The notes beneath the pieces were generated by a model. The model was not told the DNA's origin and did not search any database. It saw only the letters and a program-made list of their open reading frames with translations. A stretch of DNA of 64,000 bases. It comes from Aspergillus flavus. Lineage: Eukaryota > Ascomycota > Eurotiomycetes > Eurotiales > Aspergillaceae. This document shows positions 47,759-60,447 of the stretch, in pieces (positions within the stretch are counted from its first letter, which is position 1; each line of letters begins with the position of its first letter). A program made the translations under genes and the position numbers. Location of the stretch: assembly GCF_009017415.1 (NCBI RefSeq), contig NC_092405.1, positions 4,278,001-4,342,000 of the forward strand. The letters are read 5' to 3'.

Positions 47759-50700
47759 TTAATCCGTTCTCATGGCCGAATTTTCAGCGCGCTCCTTCAG
47801 TCGCATAGCTTGCGCTTCGAGAGATCGAGCCATGAGCTTCGTGACTGGCCGATAGTTAGTTTTGTCTGAATTATGCGAGTCATATGGCATGAAATTGAAC
47901 TCACCTGGCCAGACAGCAGCCCTGTCCAAAAGGCTTGCCGTGGCAATCAGAATCTTGCAACCATATCCCCCTTCCACAACGCTAGGCAGCCGTTGTAAGA
48001 CGCTCAGGGTAGATACAGTCGCACTGGTTTGTACCTCCGCTTGCATCTTGGTTTCAACACTGGCGAGTATCTCCTTGATCTTCTCCAGGAGCTTACAATC
48101 CTCCTCCTCTAGCAACATGACCCTCGAAGCTTGGACCAGGTCAACTTCGTCCCGCCCTAGCAGCCCCAAGTAGGGGCCCACCCGCTCCTGCACAGTTGTA
48201 ATCCACTCGGCAAGGACTTGCGCGCAGTCAAAAGTACACATTGCGCATTGAATGGGCAAGTCTCGGCATGTAAATTCCGCGAAAGTATTCCCGAGCCGGT
48301 CTGACATAGAGATTGAGTCTGCTGCATAGAAAGCTGCTTTCCGTAAATGCCTCTCGCGCTTTGACTGGCCCGGACGGTGTACGCCCATCAGGGTCTGCAT
48401 CGGATGCTCTTGCGTAGGAGTTTTGGATATGGCAAGGTCAGCTACCCCAAGGTCTGCCACTGAATCACGACGGTTGTCCATGTGAAAGACGCTTTCCGTG
48501 ATCGACGGATCCAACACATCCGGAGGAATCTCTTCCACGTGATTGACGATGTCAGTCCCTCGCGCGAGCTCGTCCGACATGGCATTCCAATCACGTTGCC
48601 AGAAGGCTTCTTTGCAGCGACCTAGATTAACGAACAGTCGAACGTAAGCCAGGTCTAGCAATGGTATACTATCTGCCGAAAGAGGACCTGCCCCAAATGG
48701 ATTCGGCCGCTCCAAACTGTGGACAGGGTTGCTCGCCCAAGCAGCCTGCCACGCCCGTAAAGCTGGCTCAATGTGTGCTTGCATGGCATCGGTTTCCCGG
48801 GCGGTCCACTGTCGGCCCATGTGTCGCTGACGAGTCTCCCAAATGTAGTTATGGAGAGCGTAGATCAGCACGAGGCAGCCAAACGTGCTGGGCTTTAGAT
48901 CGTTGTTTGAAGAATCTTCCGATGTAGTATTGTTGCTGGTTGGTGTCTGCGATTGACTTTGCTCCCGTTGGCTGGCGGTCAAAAGCGTCGTCAGAGCCGA
49001 AGGAAAGGACAGGCCCTTTTGGGATGCAAGGGGCCCGCCCTTCTTTCTCCACGCTTGAGGCGACTCTGCTGCCCAGAGATCCTCCTCGCATGGAAGGTCC
49101 AGGCGAATTTCAGAATTGGTCAACGCAGGAGCATGGTTGTAAGCGGACACAAGGAAGCAGGAGAGAGTGAAGATGGCATAAAGAGTACGCTTCCGTTCCT
49201 CGACTATTTTCCAATCCAACCAATCCTTTCGCTCCCTCGGTGGGCCCATGGAGGAGGCCCAGGTCTCAGGATCTGGACTGGCGTCTTGAGAACTATCTCT
49301 ACTACCAAGCCCGGCTTTGAGATAATCCTGAGGCAGATCTCTCGCATCTAGATGATGCGTCAACTCTGCGGCTCGAGCAAGGCTGACTAAGGCTGCACAG
49401 TGCGTACTCGCGATGTCAGCGGAGGTCTTGTCGCCGCAGGTATGGCCGTAAATGACGTTCAAAAGCATCGCCTGCACCAACCAGAGTGGAGTGTTGTGGA
49501 CCGAGTTGTCGCGGGCAGAATTGGCCCGGCTAAAAGCGGCGGACATGTCTGCTTTCCGACGTTCTTCTAGGTAAAGCTGGATCATCTTTTTAGCGGCTTC
49601 GAAGAGGTCTTTGGAGGCCGCGGTGTCGTATTCGTAGAGCGCACCGATGGCTGCCATGGAGAGGATCAAACAGCCACCACCGCCGGCAACACCAGTCGAA
49701 CTTAGATTGAGATGGCCGCTGGGGGTTCGTAGATTATTCGTGTACTCGGGGGCTTGGAAATCGAGGGTCGGGATATGGAGAAAGGGCATGTGCGGGTGGA
49801 AATAGGTGATGTAAGCTGAGATATAACGCTGCATATCGGAAGTGCTGGGCAGCGGGCTGGAACTGTTGAAGCTGGAAGAGCGCAAAAAGAGGTCACGGCA
49901 GTGAAGCATGCCGCTAGCTGGCTGAGAATATTTGCGGTGGTTGAAACCGGTGGGTTGGGCCATGCTGGCTAGTAAAGCCTGTCGGGTGGAGTCTGTAAAG
50001 GTATCGGTTGAACTTGAGGAATGGTGAGTTCGTAGGGCACTATTCGCGAAAGGTAGGTTGAAAGGATTAGGAGAGTCTCCGTTGGTTGCCATAGAGGATG
50101 ATAACATACTCTGCGAATGTCCCCCTACCATGGGCTGGCCCACCGAGGTCATGGAGGGAGGGGTGGCATAGCTTTCAGCAAACGGGTTTTGCGCCATCAG
50201 AGACTTGGGTGAAACAGTTTCCGGGGGAATTCCTAGATCATTAAAAGTGGGAGATGTGTAGTCAATGAATTGGTTGGACGGCGGTCCAGTGTGGGGTGGA
50301 AACGGGTTGTGCCAGCTCGCTGATGACACGGAGTAGCGGTGCCCTCCGTCCATCATGGCTTCACTGATGCCACTCTGGCTGCCAGTGCTCATCGCCGAGG
50401 GCGATGATTCGTCAATTACCGACTCGTTACCTTTCCCCATCTGCATGGATGGATCGAATCCGTTCATCCAATCAAAGCTGAAGTCATCCTCCATCATAGG
50501 ATCTGTGGGCGGCATCTGATGGGCACCCTGGGTGTATGGTGAGGAAGGCGAATCGTTTCCGTACCCTTGGGGCGAACCGCCAAAGTGTAATTGGGCGGGG
50601 TTGATGGTACTGTGACCCATGAACATATCTCCCAGGCTGACATCGAAGCTACCATATACCGGGGCCGTACGCAACCCACCGGAAAGATCCATCGGTAGTC

Positions 50701-51421
50701 CATGGGTTTCCAACTTCGTCAGACCATTCACCGGGGGATGGGCGGAGCTGAACCCGCGATAATCCAGATTGGACCCCACCGGTGCTGAGCCTAGACTCGG
50801 ATGGTAGGCATGGCCGTGGGTGGGTGCCGCTGGCGAGGGGTGGGTGGCATTGGGCAGTCCCAGAGAAGCGCCATCAATATGGCTAATGGTATTGGCTCTG
50901 GGGCGCATGTTGCTGGACGCATTGACGATGGAGTTCTTGCGCACCCTGTTCGTCCCCGTCCCCGCGGCTCCCGTGCTTTCTCTCCGGGCATTTCTGGGTC
51001 GCGACGACGGGGTGGTGGTCATATGTAGCTTTTGCTGATGTCTCAGGAGCAGATCACGACGAGCAAAGCAGCGCGAACAGTCCGGGCACTCAAAGGGCTT
51101 CTCTTTAGTATGCGAGCGCTCATGTCGTTTCAGATGTTCCAGCCGGGCAAATGAACGACCGCACGTTGTACAGACATGAGGTCGAGGCTTATCGGTCTTG
51201 GGTGGCGGGATGTTGTTCTGCGGCGTCGTGGTCTGGCCGTTTGTTTCGGCCTTCTTTGTGTTTTCCTTGGTCGACGGCGCTGACGATGCCTGGTCAGGAA
51301 CCGGAACAGATGTTTTCCATCACCACGTAAACAAGCACTCACCAGACATATCTCCGGGAACCTCACTAATACTCGCTAGATCTTCGGTTCTGGGGCTAGT
51401 GGCCGGGTCTTGACCCACCAT
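47759..51421 (-). CDS. C2H2 zinc-finger / fungal-specific-domain transcription factor (AmdX/Adr1-like)
   Basis: Three exons read right to left: 51421-51343, 51279-47905 and 47844-47759, giving 1179 residues. Two adjacent C2H2 fingers are encoded just after the first intron: C63-C66-H79-H83 and C91-C94-H107-H112, joined by the T-K-E-K-P-F-E linker and followed by Q-Q-K-L-H, the pairing seen in Adr1, Klf1 and Aspergillus AmdX. A long Ser/Pro/Gly/Asn-rich region follows, then the fungal-specific transcription factor domain from about residue 500 ([15 protein letters not shown]). AmdX activates acetamide-utilisation genes in A. nidulans; equivalence here is likely by architecture but not proven. 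A third intron-like 60-nt segment near the 3' end is spliced out in this model. Confidence 0.85.
47845..47904 (-). other. Probable in-frame intron (60 nt) in the zinc-finger gene
   Basis: On the - strand it has a consensus GTGAGT donor, a CTAAC branch site 11 nt before the end, and a CCAG acceptor. Its length is a multiple of three with no stop, so it can be read through. Removing it joins W-P to V-T-K-L-M-A-R-S. Confidence 0.75.
51280..51342 (-). other. First intron of the zinc-finger gene (63 nt)
   Basis: GTGAGT donor at 51342 and GTCAG acceptor ending at 51280, with CCTGACC upstream of the acceptor. The nearer AG, nine bases earlier, would break the frame, so the later one is chosen. Confidence 0.7.
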
Positions 51422-52440
51422 TGTATCTAATAACATCCTTTTACTTTCTCTGTCAAAATCGCTCGTGCAGACACCGACTTTAGCAGGTGGCGTTATCTGC
51501 AGTGTGAGCGAAGTTGAAAACGAGGGGAGTGTAGAAGGACGTCACTAGGGGTAATCGGCGAAATCCTCTTGGTAGGTAGGGGCCTGATAAGGTCACTGCT
51601 AACACACTCTGTCCTGGGACATTGACTGCTCTCTGCTTTTTGATCAGGTCAGTCACGTAGTTGGTAAGAGTGACTACTGCAAAGAATGATCAATTATGGG
51701 GAGGGGTTGTCAGTGATAAAAATGATTCCTCCAGTAGAGGCGATGGGGTTATAAAGGGACTGGAGAATTATGGGGAAAACCAACCAGCGCAACAAGTTGA
51801 ACGGTGGAATCAAGCTTGTGAATCGATCAAGTGAGACCAGTGGTTGGAATGAAAAGCGCGACAAATTCAAGCGAATTGCCCAGTCAGGGAGAGTCGACGA
51901 GGCGGAATGTCAGAACCCACGAGGTTAAGTGGGCTGTGGCGAAGTGGTTCCTGGGGAACTCGAGCGAGGTGTAATCAGTAGGGGTTAAGGTTTGGAGGCA
52001 ATCCAAAAAAGAACCACGGATGCAAAACTCACAGAAATGGGCGAGAGGAAAATGACACGAAATGACTTCATTCACAATCAGTTGTTCCAGACCGTAATAT
52101 GGCGTTTGGCGTATACCAAATGGAGCAACAGGAGTGACTGGTCCGACGTTGATGCGGCGTCTCGTACAGTACAAATCGATCGGATGCGGACGCCGGAGAT
52201 AGCCGAATTGATAGGGGACTTCGACTGTGAATCAATTGCTCATAAGCCAGCGAAAGCGTGTGGGGAAGAGAAGCGTTGGCGAGAAGAAGAGGAAGGGGGA
52301 ATGAAGGAGAAGAGAGGACAGGGTAGTGGGATGGTAGGGGTGGGGGGAAGGGAAGTGGTTGCAGAAGGACAGTCCAAAGGAAGAAAGATGAATGGAGAAG
52401 TTGAATAAGATGGTGCCAGGAGGAAGAGCGAGAGAAGATG

Positions 52441-52474
52441 TAGTAGTAGTAGTCGTGGTAGTAGTAATCGTCGT
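52441..52474. repeat. (TAG)n / (TAGTCG) microsatellite
   Basis: Imperfect TAG trinucleotide repeats with interspersed TCG in the upstream region of the zinc-finger gene. Confidence 0.8.
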
Positions 52475-55400
52475 GAATCCGTGTACTTACCTACTAATTC
52501 GAGCTTAGTGGTTCAAGACTAGTCGCAATGGTCTCTGCGCTCTGAGTGGACTGAAAGGAAAAGCAGTGGGAATGGTCGCACGAGGCAGGTAATAAATGGA
52601 AAATGGGGATAATCCCTCGTCAGCAGTTGCTCCAGAACTTTTTGGTTAATATGCAGACGATGATTGCTTGGAAGTTGACAGATGCTCGTAACTCTGCCAC
52701 AAACTAGCCGCTGAACTAACTCCTTACCCCAGCGACTGTCGCGGGATAAACCACGAAAGACGAGGCGCCCTGAGAAGGATTAGTCAGGGCCCTCCCCCAA
52801 TCATTTTGTCGCTGGTGGGGTCACCGGCATTAGTGCACCGTCCGTTGCAGGGGAGCATGGGCCATGACAGGGCCAGAGCCAAGCGGCCTGCTCCACGCCC
52901 CCGGTCACGGGGGTGTGGATGTGGTTGTTTGTTAAGTTCAATTGTCGTACTGTATCGTCATTCTCGGCCCCCCGGGTATTATCTGTCATTTATTTTTATT
53001 TTTTTTAATAAAATAAAGTCAAAATTACTTTTTTCTTTTTTTTTTTTTTAATTATAGACCTTGAATGTCTTATTTCCCCTACTTTTGTGAATATCTTAAA
53101 CAAAATTTAAAACATCGAACAGTTAAACAAAGAAGTAGAAAAAAGCCAAGATCACAGAATTACAATTAGAACCAATGTGGAAGAATTCCAGGTAGAACAT
53201 TGTCTCGACCTAGGTACCACTCAGCAAGGTATTGACCGGTGTTAGAAAAGGTAACGTCGTGCTCATACGACTCACAGACAATGCCCACGCATTCCATCGG
53301 TACAGCCCACGGACATCGGTGCTATGACACGCTAGGAAAGTCCTTCTTGGATCTAAAAGTAGCTCCTACGTAGGCCATCTCGATTGGTACTAGGCTCCAG
53401 GACATTATTGTCGAGATATTTACGTTTCTGGTGATAGGGCGCAAACAGGAGCATGAATTATGTATGTACGAGGAGGCCATGTACTGTGCCTGGATGACTC
53501 CTTCGTATTCACCCTTAATTAGTCCGACCGCCTTTCGCCGTTCTTTCCTAAAATGACTGTATTATGGGAGCACCTAAGTAATCCATGCCGATGACCGCTC
53601 GCCTGGTTTGGTTGGCATGATGTTCCGGTCGAGCATCATTTCCCTGCTTAGGTCTCTCTTCTTTGACGATATCCATTCGGCTCCCAGAATAATTAAGATC
53701 ATAGGCACCGTAAACCTCCCTAATTACACCGGTAATACATCGAAGAAAACAAGGAAGCGACCTGACTATACTAAACCGATATGTCTGACTAACTAAAAAT
53801 AATTGAATATGCACCCAGTAGGGAGCTGAGAGACAAGAGATAAGAAAAGCTGAAACATTCCACTCTGGAACGTCCAATTTCGCGATAGTCATAGCTTGGG
53901 GGGGGACTATCAGTATCTCGGAACGAGATGGAGCACAGAGCCTGTATATCAGTGGGGACCTGCGGCAGTGACCAACCGACGGAGCTGCTGCCTATTGCCT
54001 CAATGTTGATCGTCCTTTTTAGGGTCTCGTCAACGATCGTGTCCGAGTCGTGGAATTAATTGTAATACATATCGAAAGTCAAATCAATCAAAAAGGTAGT
54101 ACCCTTTGTCGACTACTACATGTCACCGTGATGATACTCCGGGTGATGGAAGGGTGATGTACAATCGGAATTGCTACATTCTCAGTACCACAAGAGAGAT
54201 CCATGGTACGTACCATCACTAATCGCAGCTACTTAGTTATCTCAGGATAATGTGATCCTGATAAGACGATAAGAAAACAGAAAGAAAGGAAAAGAGGCAA
54301 GGCCAGTCAGGTGACAGGCGCTACTGCCCATTCGGGCCAAGTCGAACTTAAGCGTCGGCAATTCCTCCAGTCCAGGGGTGACGCTTCCCGGTGAGTGTTG
54401 GAGGAATGGACTTGTGGTTGAAAAGAGGTATCACAAATGATCCAATGATGTCATCCTACAGCTGACTCAGCGGGCGGGTATGGTAAGACGATGGTATTAT
54501 TAAATACAGGTATTAATGTCTCGGAAGGGAACTGAACGTGGAATCCAACCCCAGACCTCGTGACAGATCGGCAGACAATTGTGGCTTCCAGAAATCAACA
54601 CTTAATTTGTTGAGAGGCAAAGTGGATAAAAAGAATATAAAAAAAGAAAAAAGAAAATTATAAAAAAAAAAAGAAGAAAAGAAAAGAGATATTCCAGAAG
54701 AAGGAAATTTGAAGAAGGATCTAATTAAGTCAACCATTGTTCGACGGTTAACCCGGGATCCAGGGCCATGGCTACCGATGGGGTGGCGGTTGGCGCCGCA
54801 TCAATTTGCCCCCTAAACAGTCAAAAGCCGCACAAAGACCACTATCATCCTTTAATATTACGATCTGACTGGCTATGGATGGACTAAGACGACCACGGCT
54901 ACGAATAAGAGCCGAACAAAGAAGGGAAAAACCCCAAGGCCACGCCGTCTTCCGAGGCCACAAACAGCAGCTCTGCGCCATTTTGTGGGGGAAAGCAAAT
55001 GAGAAGCTGCACCCTTCGTCGAGTGTGGGGGATTTCCCCATCTCATCGTTCAGCCCTCTGTGCCAATCGCAACCCCCCGATCCGTTGCAACCGGTGGATA
55101 ACTTAATAAGAAGTCATCCACTTTTTCTGAATGTCTTGGTTATTGTGTCTCTGTCGGTCTCCGAGTGCTCCGAATCAGTGTCTTCTCTCATTAGACCGTG
55201 CTCGTTTGCCCTATTCGAAATTGTTTCTCTCAATTGACCCGGATCCGCTCCGGGCACTATGAGAGATGAGTTGGAGACCGGATCTTCATTCAGTGGAGAT
55301 TTGAACGAAATTGTGGGTTTCTTCCTGTCAAAGATGCCTCCGGCCAGTTCTCTGGTATTGAAGACTTGGCGCAACCACGGACGAAAAAGGTCGGAACCAG

Positions 55401-57462
55401 CAAATGGTTACACTAGTACTCCATACTCCAGACATCCAGCCACGTCTCATTGGATATACGACCCGGTGATGGCGCGGATCGTCCTTGGACTTCCCCAACC
55501 ATGCGTCCCCTGAGCACGGGAGCCAGTTCCCTAGGGAACGCTCGAATTTCTAGAAATTAGGACCTAGCCACCGAGCCATCCAGAGTGGTCCGTGACGCTC
55601 CCATGTTGCATTGGCGCAATTTGACTTTCGCCTGTCTCCTGACGGTCTACCCTTGTTCACCTTCCTACTCCAGGGCTACATTTTGTTTTTAAACTTTCGG
55701 ACTGGGTCTGGGAGAACGTGGTGAGGACTCCGTATGGGGATCTATATGGGTCCAATACGACGGACAAAGGAGACAATAACCTGGTGGCCACCCTCCATGA
55801 AAAGAATTCAATGGGAATTCCATTGAACGGCCGAAAATGCCGCCGGTCAGGTCCCGGACTAGCTTTCTGTTCTTGTAGCATGACGAAGGGTGTTATTTTT
55901 ATCCGCTTTATTGGACGAGCTCTTTAGCTCTTCCGATTAAGCAACGAAGGTGTAGGAGCGTCGAAAGTTACTCGATAACTACAGAAAACTAACAAGCTAC
56001 CCTGTCCATAGAATACGACCTTATAACATCCACAGGCAACTCTAGCCACCGTGCAGATGTATGTTCCATCCAGAGAGTTTCTCTTCCCCGACTAACCTTT
56101 TAGTGGGCAGCCATCGGAGAACTGGGGGCAAAATACCCGAAATAGGTGAATAATGCACGAGGTTGCGATGCCTAAGGTTAGCCGCCGCGCGGTCCAGGCG
56201 ACCAGTCGCATTGGCCCGCCTGATTGGCTGCTGCCCCACGCCATGACGTTCAGGTTCGGCCTGAATTGCGAGGGGTGGCATCCGGGAGGTGCCTGAACTA
56301 CTTTGAGCATAAAATTACTATATCGGATATCTCCATGAGTATCAGTGTGCTCTCACGGATGCTATCGCCTGTTACCACGTTGAACTTGTGTCTATATGGA
56401 TAGTATAATCACGCATGATTCAACGCAATACGGCGCCGAACAAATCCGGGGAAGTTACTTCTCATCGCACGGCCCTCGAACGTTGACACCTCAGGCCTGG
56501 TGTGAGGCCGAGCGCTACTCCATTGAGTTTAGCCACGGACGGGTCAGGTGGTTCCTTATGCAGTAGTGCATCTTTCGCAGAAGAACAACTGGCGGGAAAT
56601 GATGATTCTCATGGTTAATGGTATCGGTGACCATTATTAATATCGCATGGACCTGATATATCAGCTAACCTGCTTTATAGAGCCCCTATCTATGCGCAAC
56701 GTACGACATTAACGAGGGGTGTTATGACAACTTTTCATTTTGTCTCTTTTAGCTACCTTCACCGCGCTAATCTATATATTCAGGAGCACTACCGTACCAC
56801 CATGCTCACTATAATTAGTTTGGTCTGTCGTCCAGCCGAAACCTACATTGCTGATCGTCTGCCGGCGCCTACTAGACGCTACTTCGTAGTGTCTCATTGG
56901 AGAATCTACGTCGCATGGGTTTAGGCGGTTGGGCAGTCTTTAACGCCACTGTAGTATTTATATTAAGGAAGTAAAACCAATTAACGAAAAAATACAAAGC
57001 GAAAAAAATTACAAAAAGGGGTTTCAAACGAGACGTGGTATCTATACTCAGATGATCCATGAGACAGACAATCCTCTACGGAGTGGTCGATCATCTGCGT
57101 CAACACTGCGCCGACAAGTCACTAAGCCCTGATGCCAGACGGTTATACCCGTAAATCCAGAGATCTGAACTGCAGAACCGCCACAGACGAGACATGCGTG
57201 GCTCTGTAAGGAGTGGCATGCATCGATGATACAATTGCATTGTCGATCCGTTGAAGCCGGGTGGATCAATGAGAGGTAACATCGAGAAAAATCTCCGAAG
57301 AGCGTGCGTTGAGCTCAAGCGTTTCTGGCCAGTAGGTGGTCTGAGCTGGCCGGATCTGCACTATGCCATCACCGGATGCGCGTCCATACATTCGATATCT
57401 TTACAGCAGACCTGCAGAGATTCGGCTGAAGAGGTGTTCTAAGGTAGGTACTATGGCGCAGG

Positions 57463-57524
57463 TTCTATGCTGAGTGAATCTGTGGAGCTGCATTTGCCTG
57501 CTTGCAGGTCGTGTTCAGCATAGA
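57463..57524. repeat. Inverted repeat CTATGCTGA ... TCAGCATAG
   Basis: Perfect 9-bp arms near the two ends of this span with about 44 nt between them, in the gene-poor region. Arm boundaries are approximate to one or two bases. Confidence 0.5.
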
Positions 57525-58034
57525 TGATCCACGGTTGACGGGTATCAGGGTGGACAGATCTTCATGGCTGGAAGCTCTCCATGACCGTTTGAGCTCAACG
57601 GGCAGCACTGACCATGTGCTATCTGATACGGATTAAATCCCCTAACATGTAGCACGCCATATTTGGCACTGGGTTTGTCATTGGACTTGTCAGCAATTAT
57701 CCTGGTTAATTTAGTGCTTGGAGTAGGTACCCACTGTCTGCGCTAAGAGGACCTGCCACCAGTTAAATATTTGTGTCGTTTCAGACAGGATTTTGGGAAA
57801 GTAGTCTCTGGCATACTGCACTTGGTCCCAAACTCCCCTCCTTACACACAAAGATATAGCCATCTGAGGTCTTCTATCTGAGATTTAAGTTCCGTCAAAG
57901 AGTCCCGTCATTTTCGCAACGAGAAATACCTCAAGAAAGCTGGACCACGACAGCTCACCACCAGAAGATAGCCTTAGCGGCCGCAGCTCAGTGGAGCCCC
58001 CAGCCTCTTAGCGCCCAGTCACTACTGCATGATT

Positions 58035-58056
58035 GGTAACAGTTAACCCTGTTACC
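58035..58056. repeat. Inverted repeat GGTAACAG / CTGTTACC
   Basis: Two perfect 8-bp arms flank the 6-nt spacer TTAACC (58043-58048). The stem would be short and stable. Confidence 0.7.
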
Positions 58057-58657
58057 CTGGCTGCAGTCATCACAATTCCCTGTCCTTTACTCCTAAGTAT
58101 TGTAACTAAGAACGGATGGTTACCATACCGCCATCCACTTTCAACCGTTCCTGGTGCTGCCGCACCTACAGATATCTAATCACATTTAGCGGCTGGTCCT
58201 ACGCACACCATTCCACGGAGTCTACGAATGAACAAGCCCACTGATGTGAAGTTGTGGAGTTAATCTGCGGCTGAGCCTTGTTGATCCCGTCCGTCCGCTA
58301 AAAACGAAGCAAGTCGTCTCTTCGTCTTCTCTTCTGAGCCTAGTTTCTGGTGAATTAATAATGCAGTGCAGAAAGACATCGATTATGGGGAAGCTTCAGC
58401 CGAGATTATTTTCCAAGAATATTTCTTTTTTAAAATATACATATACATTGAATTCACTACCCGCCAACCAAACAGTAAAAGTAAATAATCCAAAACCTTG
58501 GACAAGAAGAGGTCCCTGCAGCCACCGACCACATCCCACCCACGATTGGATAATGCCACCTGCATCTTCCCTGGTCGAGTTAACAAGAGACAAACAGCCC
58601 AGGAGGCCTGCCACAACGCAGCTAATGCACCCACCCATGCAGTCATACATACCATGC

Positions 58658-58689
58658 ACATACATACATGTATGTATGTACTTAAGTAC
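58658..58689. repeat. Two overlapping palindromes (22 bp and 12 bp)
   Basis: Positions 58658-58679 are a perfect palindrome built from ACAT/ATGT tetramers centred on ACATGT; 58678-58689 (GTACTTAAGTAC) is a second perfect palindrome sharing two bases with it. Together they could extrude cruciforms. The first may just be an ACAT microsatellite that switches strand. Confidence 0.8.
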
Positions 58690-60447
58690 ATTTCCCAAAA
58701 AAGTAAACAAGATAAAAAAAAAAAAAAAGAAAGGACAACCTGTAATACTGATACCTATAGCCGGACTGCCGGAGTAAACCCGATATCACCCCAAGCTGGA
58801 GATATGTACCCTTAACTCCAGCTGTCCTAGACCCCGCCATACTCTTCGCTTGTAAGCAATCGATATTAATTTACGGCAGGGCTGTGCGCGGATGTATCCG
58901 TATTGGATAATGGCGCATGTAGGTAAGACTTGATGGTTTGCAGACTCAGGCTAACAGCGTGGGATGTCGCGCGTACTTCGCCCGGTGTGATGTGCTCCGT
59001 CTTCTCTAATGTAATGTGTACTCCGTACAGTGCCTTGTTCTACCGGTACATGTGGTCCTTGCGCTATTTAATTGTGGCTTTTCGTTGAACACTACTGGGC
59101 AGCTTGCTTTGGGCGATGTAATTGTATTCAGAGTCGCTGGTGTTCTATGTAGTTGGGTTTCTGGAGCTTTGACGTAGACGGACATCGCACGGGTGCTTGT
59201 GGTGAGTTGTGATTGATTGCTTATTTGTGTCCCTGCGATGCTTCTACGTTGGTCTGGAGTTGAATGCTTGGTTTTGATCCTGATTCTGATTTGGACTCTG
59301 TGAAATGATGTATTCGGTCTACATATGTCATCGTGCTGCTTGCACTTTGTAAATGGACTGGTTGCATTAAATATATTGTGTCGATGTTTAGGGTACCAAT
59401 GACCCAGTGACTCGCGACAACCATTTGTTCTGTATATATGTAGTTAACATCAACATATATTTAAATAGACAGAAGGGTAATTTGAAGTAGTCTTCTACCC
59501 TTCAACCAAATTCTAAACCAGAAAAAACGCTGAACTCACTCATACAACACCAACTCACCCAGCGAACTCACACCCCCCACAAGAAGTCCAAAGCTCATCT
59601 CCAACATCACCCATAAGATAACCAACTACAAACACAACCTAGAAACGACATAAAAAGAACACCCAACAAATTGCCTTCACCACACCAAACCCAAACCCCC
59701 AAGCCGGACCCCCCACCCCAAACAGGCATCTCATTCCCTCCCCAGACGCCTTTAAAACAACCTGCATCAACGGCCGTCCAGCTCACCACCCGACCAGTTC
59801 CCATCCCAACCATCTAATCTAGCCCCTCCCCGATAAGAACCAAGATTAAAGACAAACACGACCACATCCCAAAGTACATACATCCAAATGCCCAACTCCT
59901 GCTCAGCGAGCATACACGAGAAAAGAAATCAAGTCATTTGATTATCACCATGCAGCCACAGTCCGGGTATCACCTCTAGCGGGCTGTATTCAAATCCCCT
60001 ATCTCATGGTTTCCGGGTGGTCGTCTGATTAGTATGGTGTATACTAGGGCAGTCGATATTGAAATTCTCGAGTGAGGTGAGATACCTTATGCAGGAGGGA
60101 GATTTGGGTCTCGTGGTTTTGGGCGATGCATGGCTGGGCGTAAATTGGGTTGTGGCTTGCTGGGGGGTGTTTGTTGGTGGTGGGTTTACGGGGGTCTGGT
60201 TTGGGGGTTTGGTGGTATTCTTTTTACTTTGCTGTTGAGGGGGGTTTGTATAGATAGACTTGTTATGTTTAATGAGTATGTGAGAGAATGTATTAGGTAG
60301 ACTATACTATATACTAAGGTCACGACATGGAATAGAATCAAGGTAGATGACTCCCTCCATCTACAATAAATACCTTCCTGCATGAAATCCACCAGCAGAA
60401 CTCATCCCAGCCCTGTGTCCAAATCCAAACAATACAAGGACACTACT

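Larger units (their letters stand above)
51422..60447. other. 9-kb gene-poor region
   Basis: Between the start of the zinc-finger gene and the stop of the alginate-lyase-like gene I find no recognisable protein, tRNA or transposase motif. The first about 1.4 kb probably contains the long leader and promoter of the regulator. The rest alternates AT-rich and average-GC DNA with many stops on both strands. Landmarks: (TAG)n at 52441-52474, A/T runs at 52990-53050 and 54630-54690, inverted repeats at 57463-57524 and 58035-58056, and palindromes at 58658-58689. Confidence 0.6.

Noticed and set aside
51992..52408. 138-codon + strand frame in the zinc-finger gene leader
   Set aside because: The second half is a purine-rich low-complexity run and no family is recognisable.
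54530..54600. B-box-like GGTTGGATTCC on the - strand
   Set aside because: Mismatch to the GGTTCGANTCC core and no matching arms.
55490..55600. tRNA-like A-box (TGGCTCGGTGGC on the - strand) with a weak B-box
   Set aside because: No acceptor stem or anticodon arm could be formed; at most a decayed tRNA.
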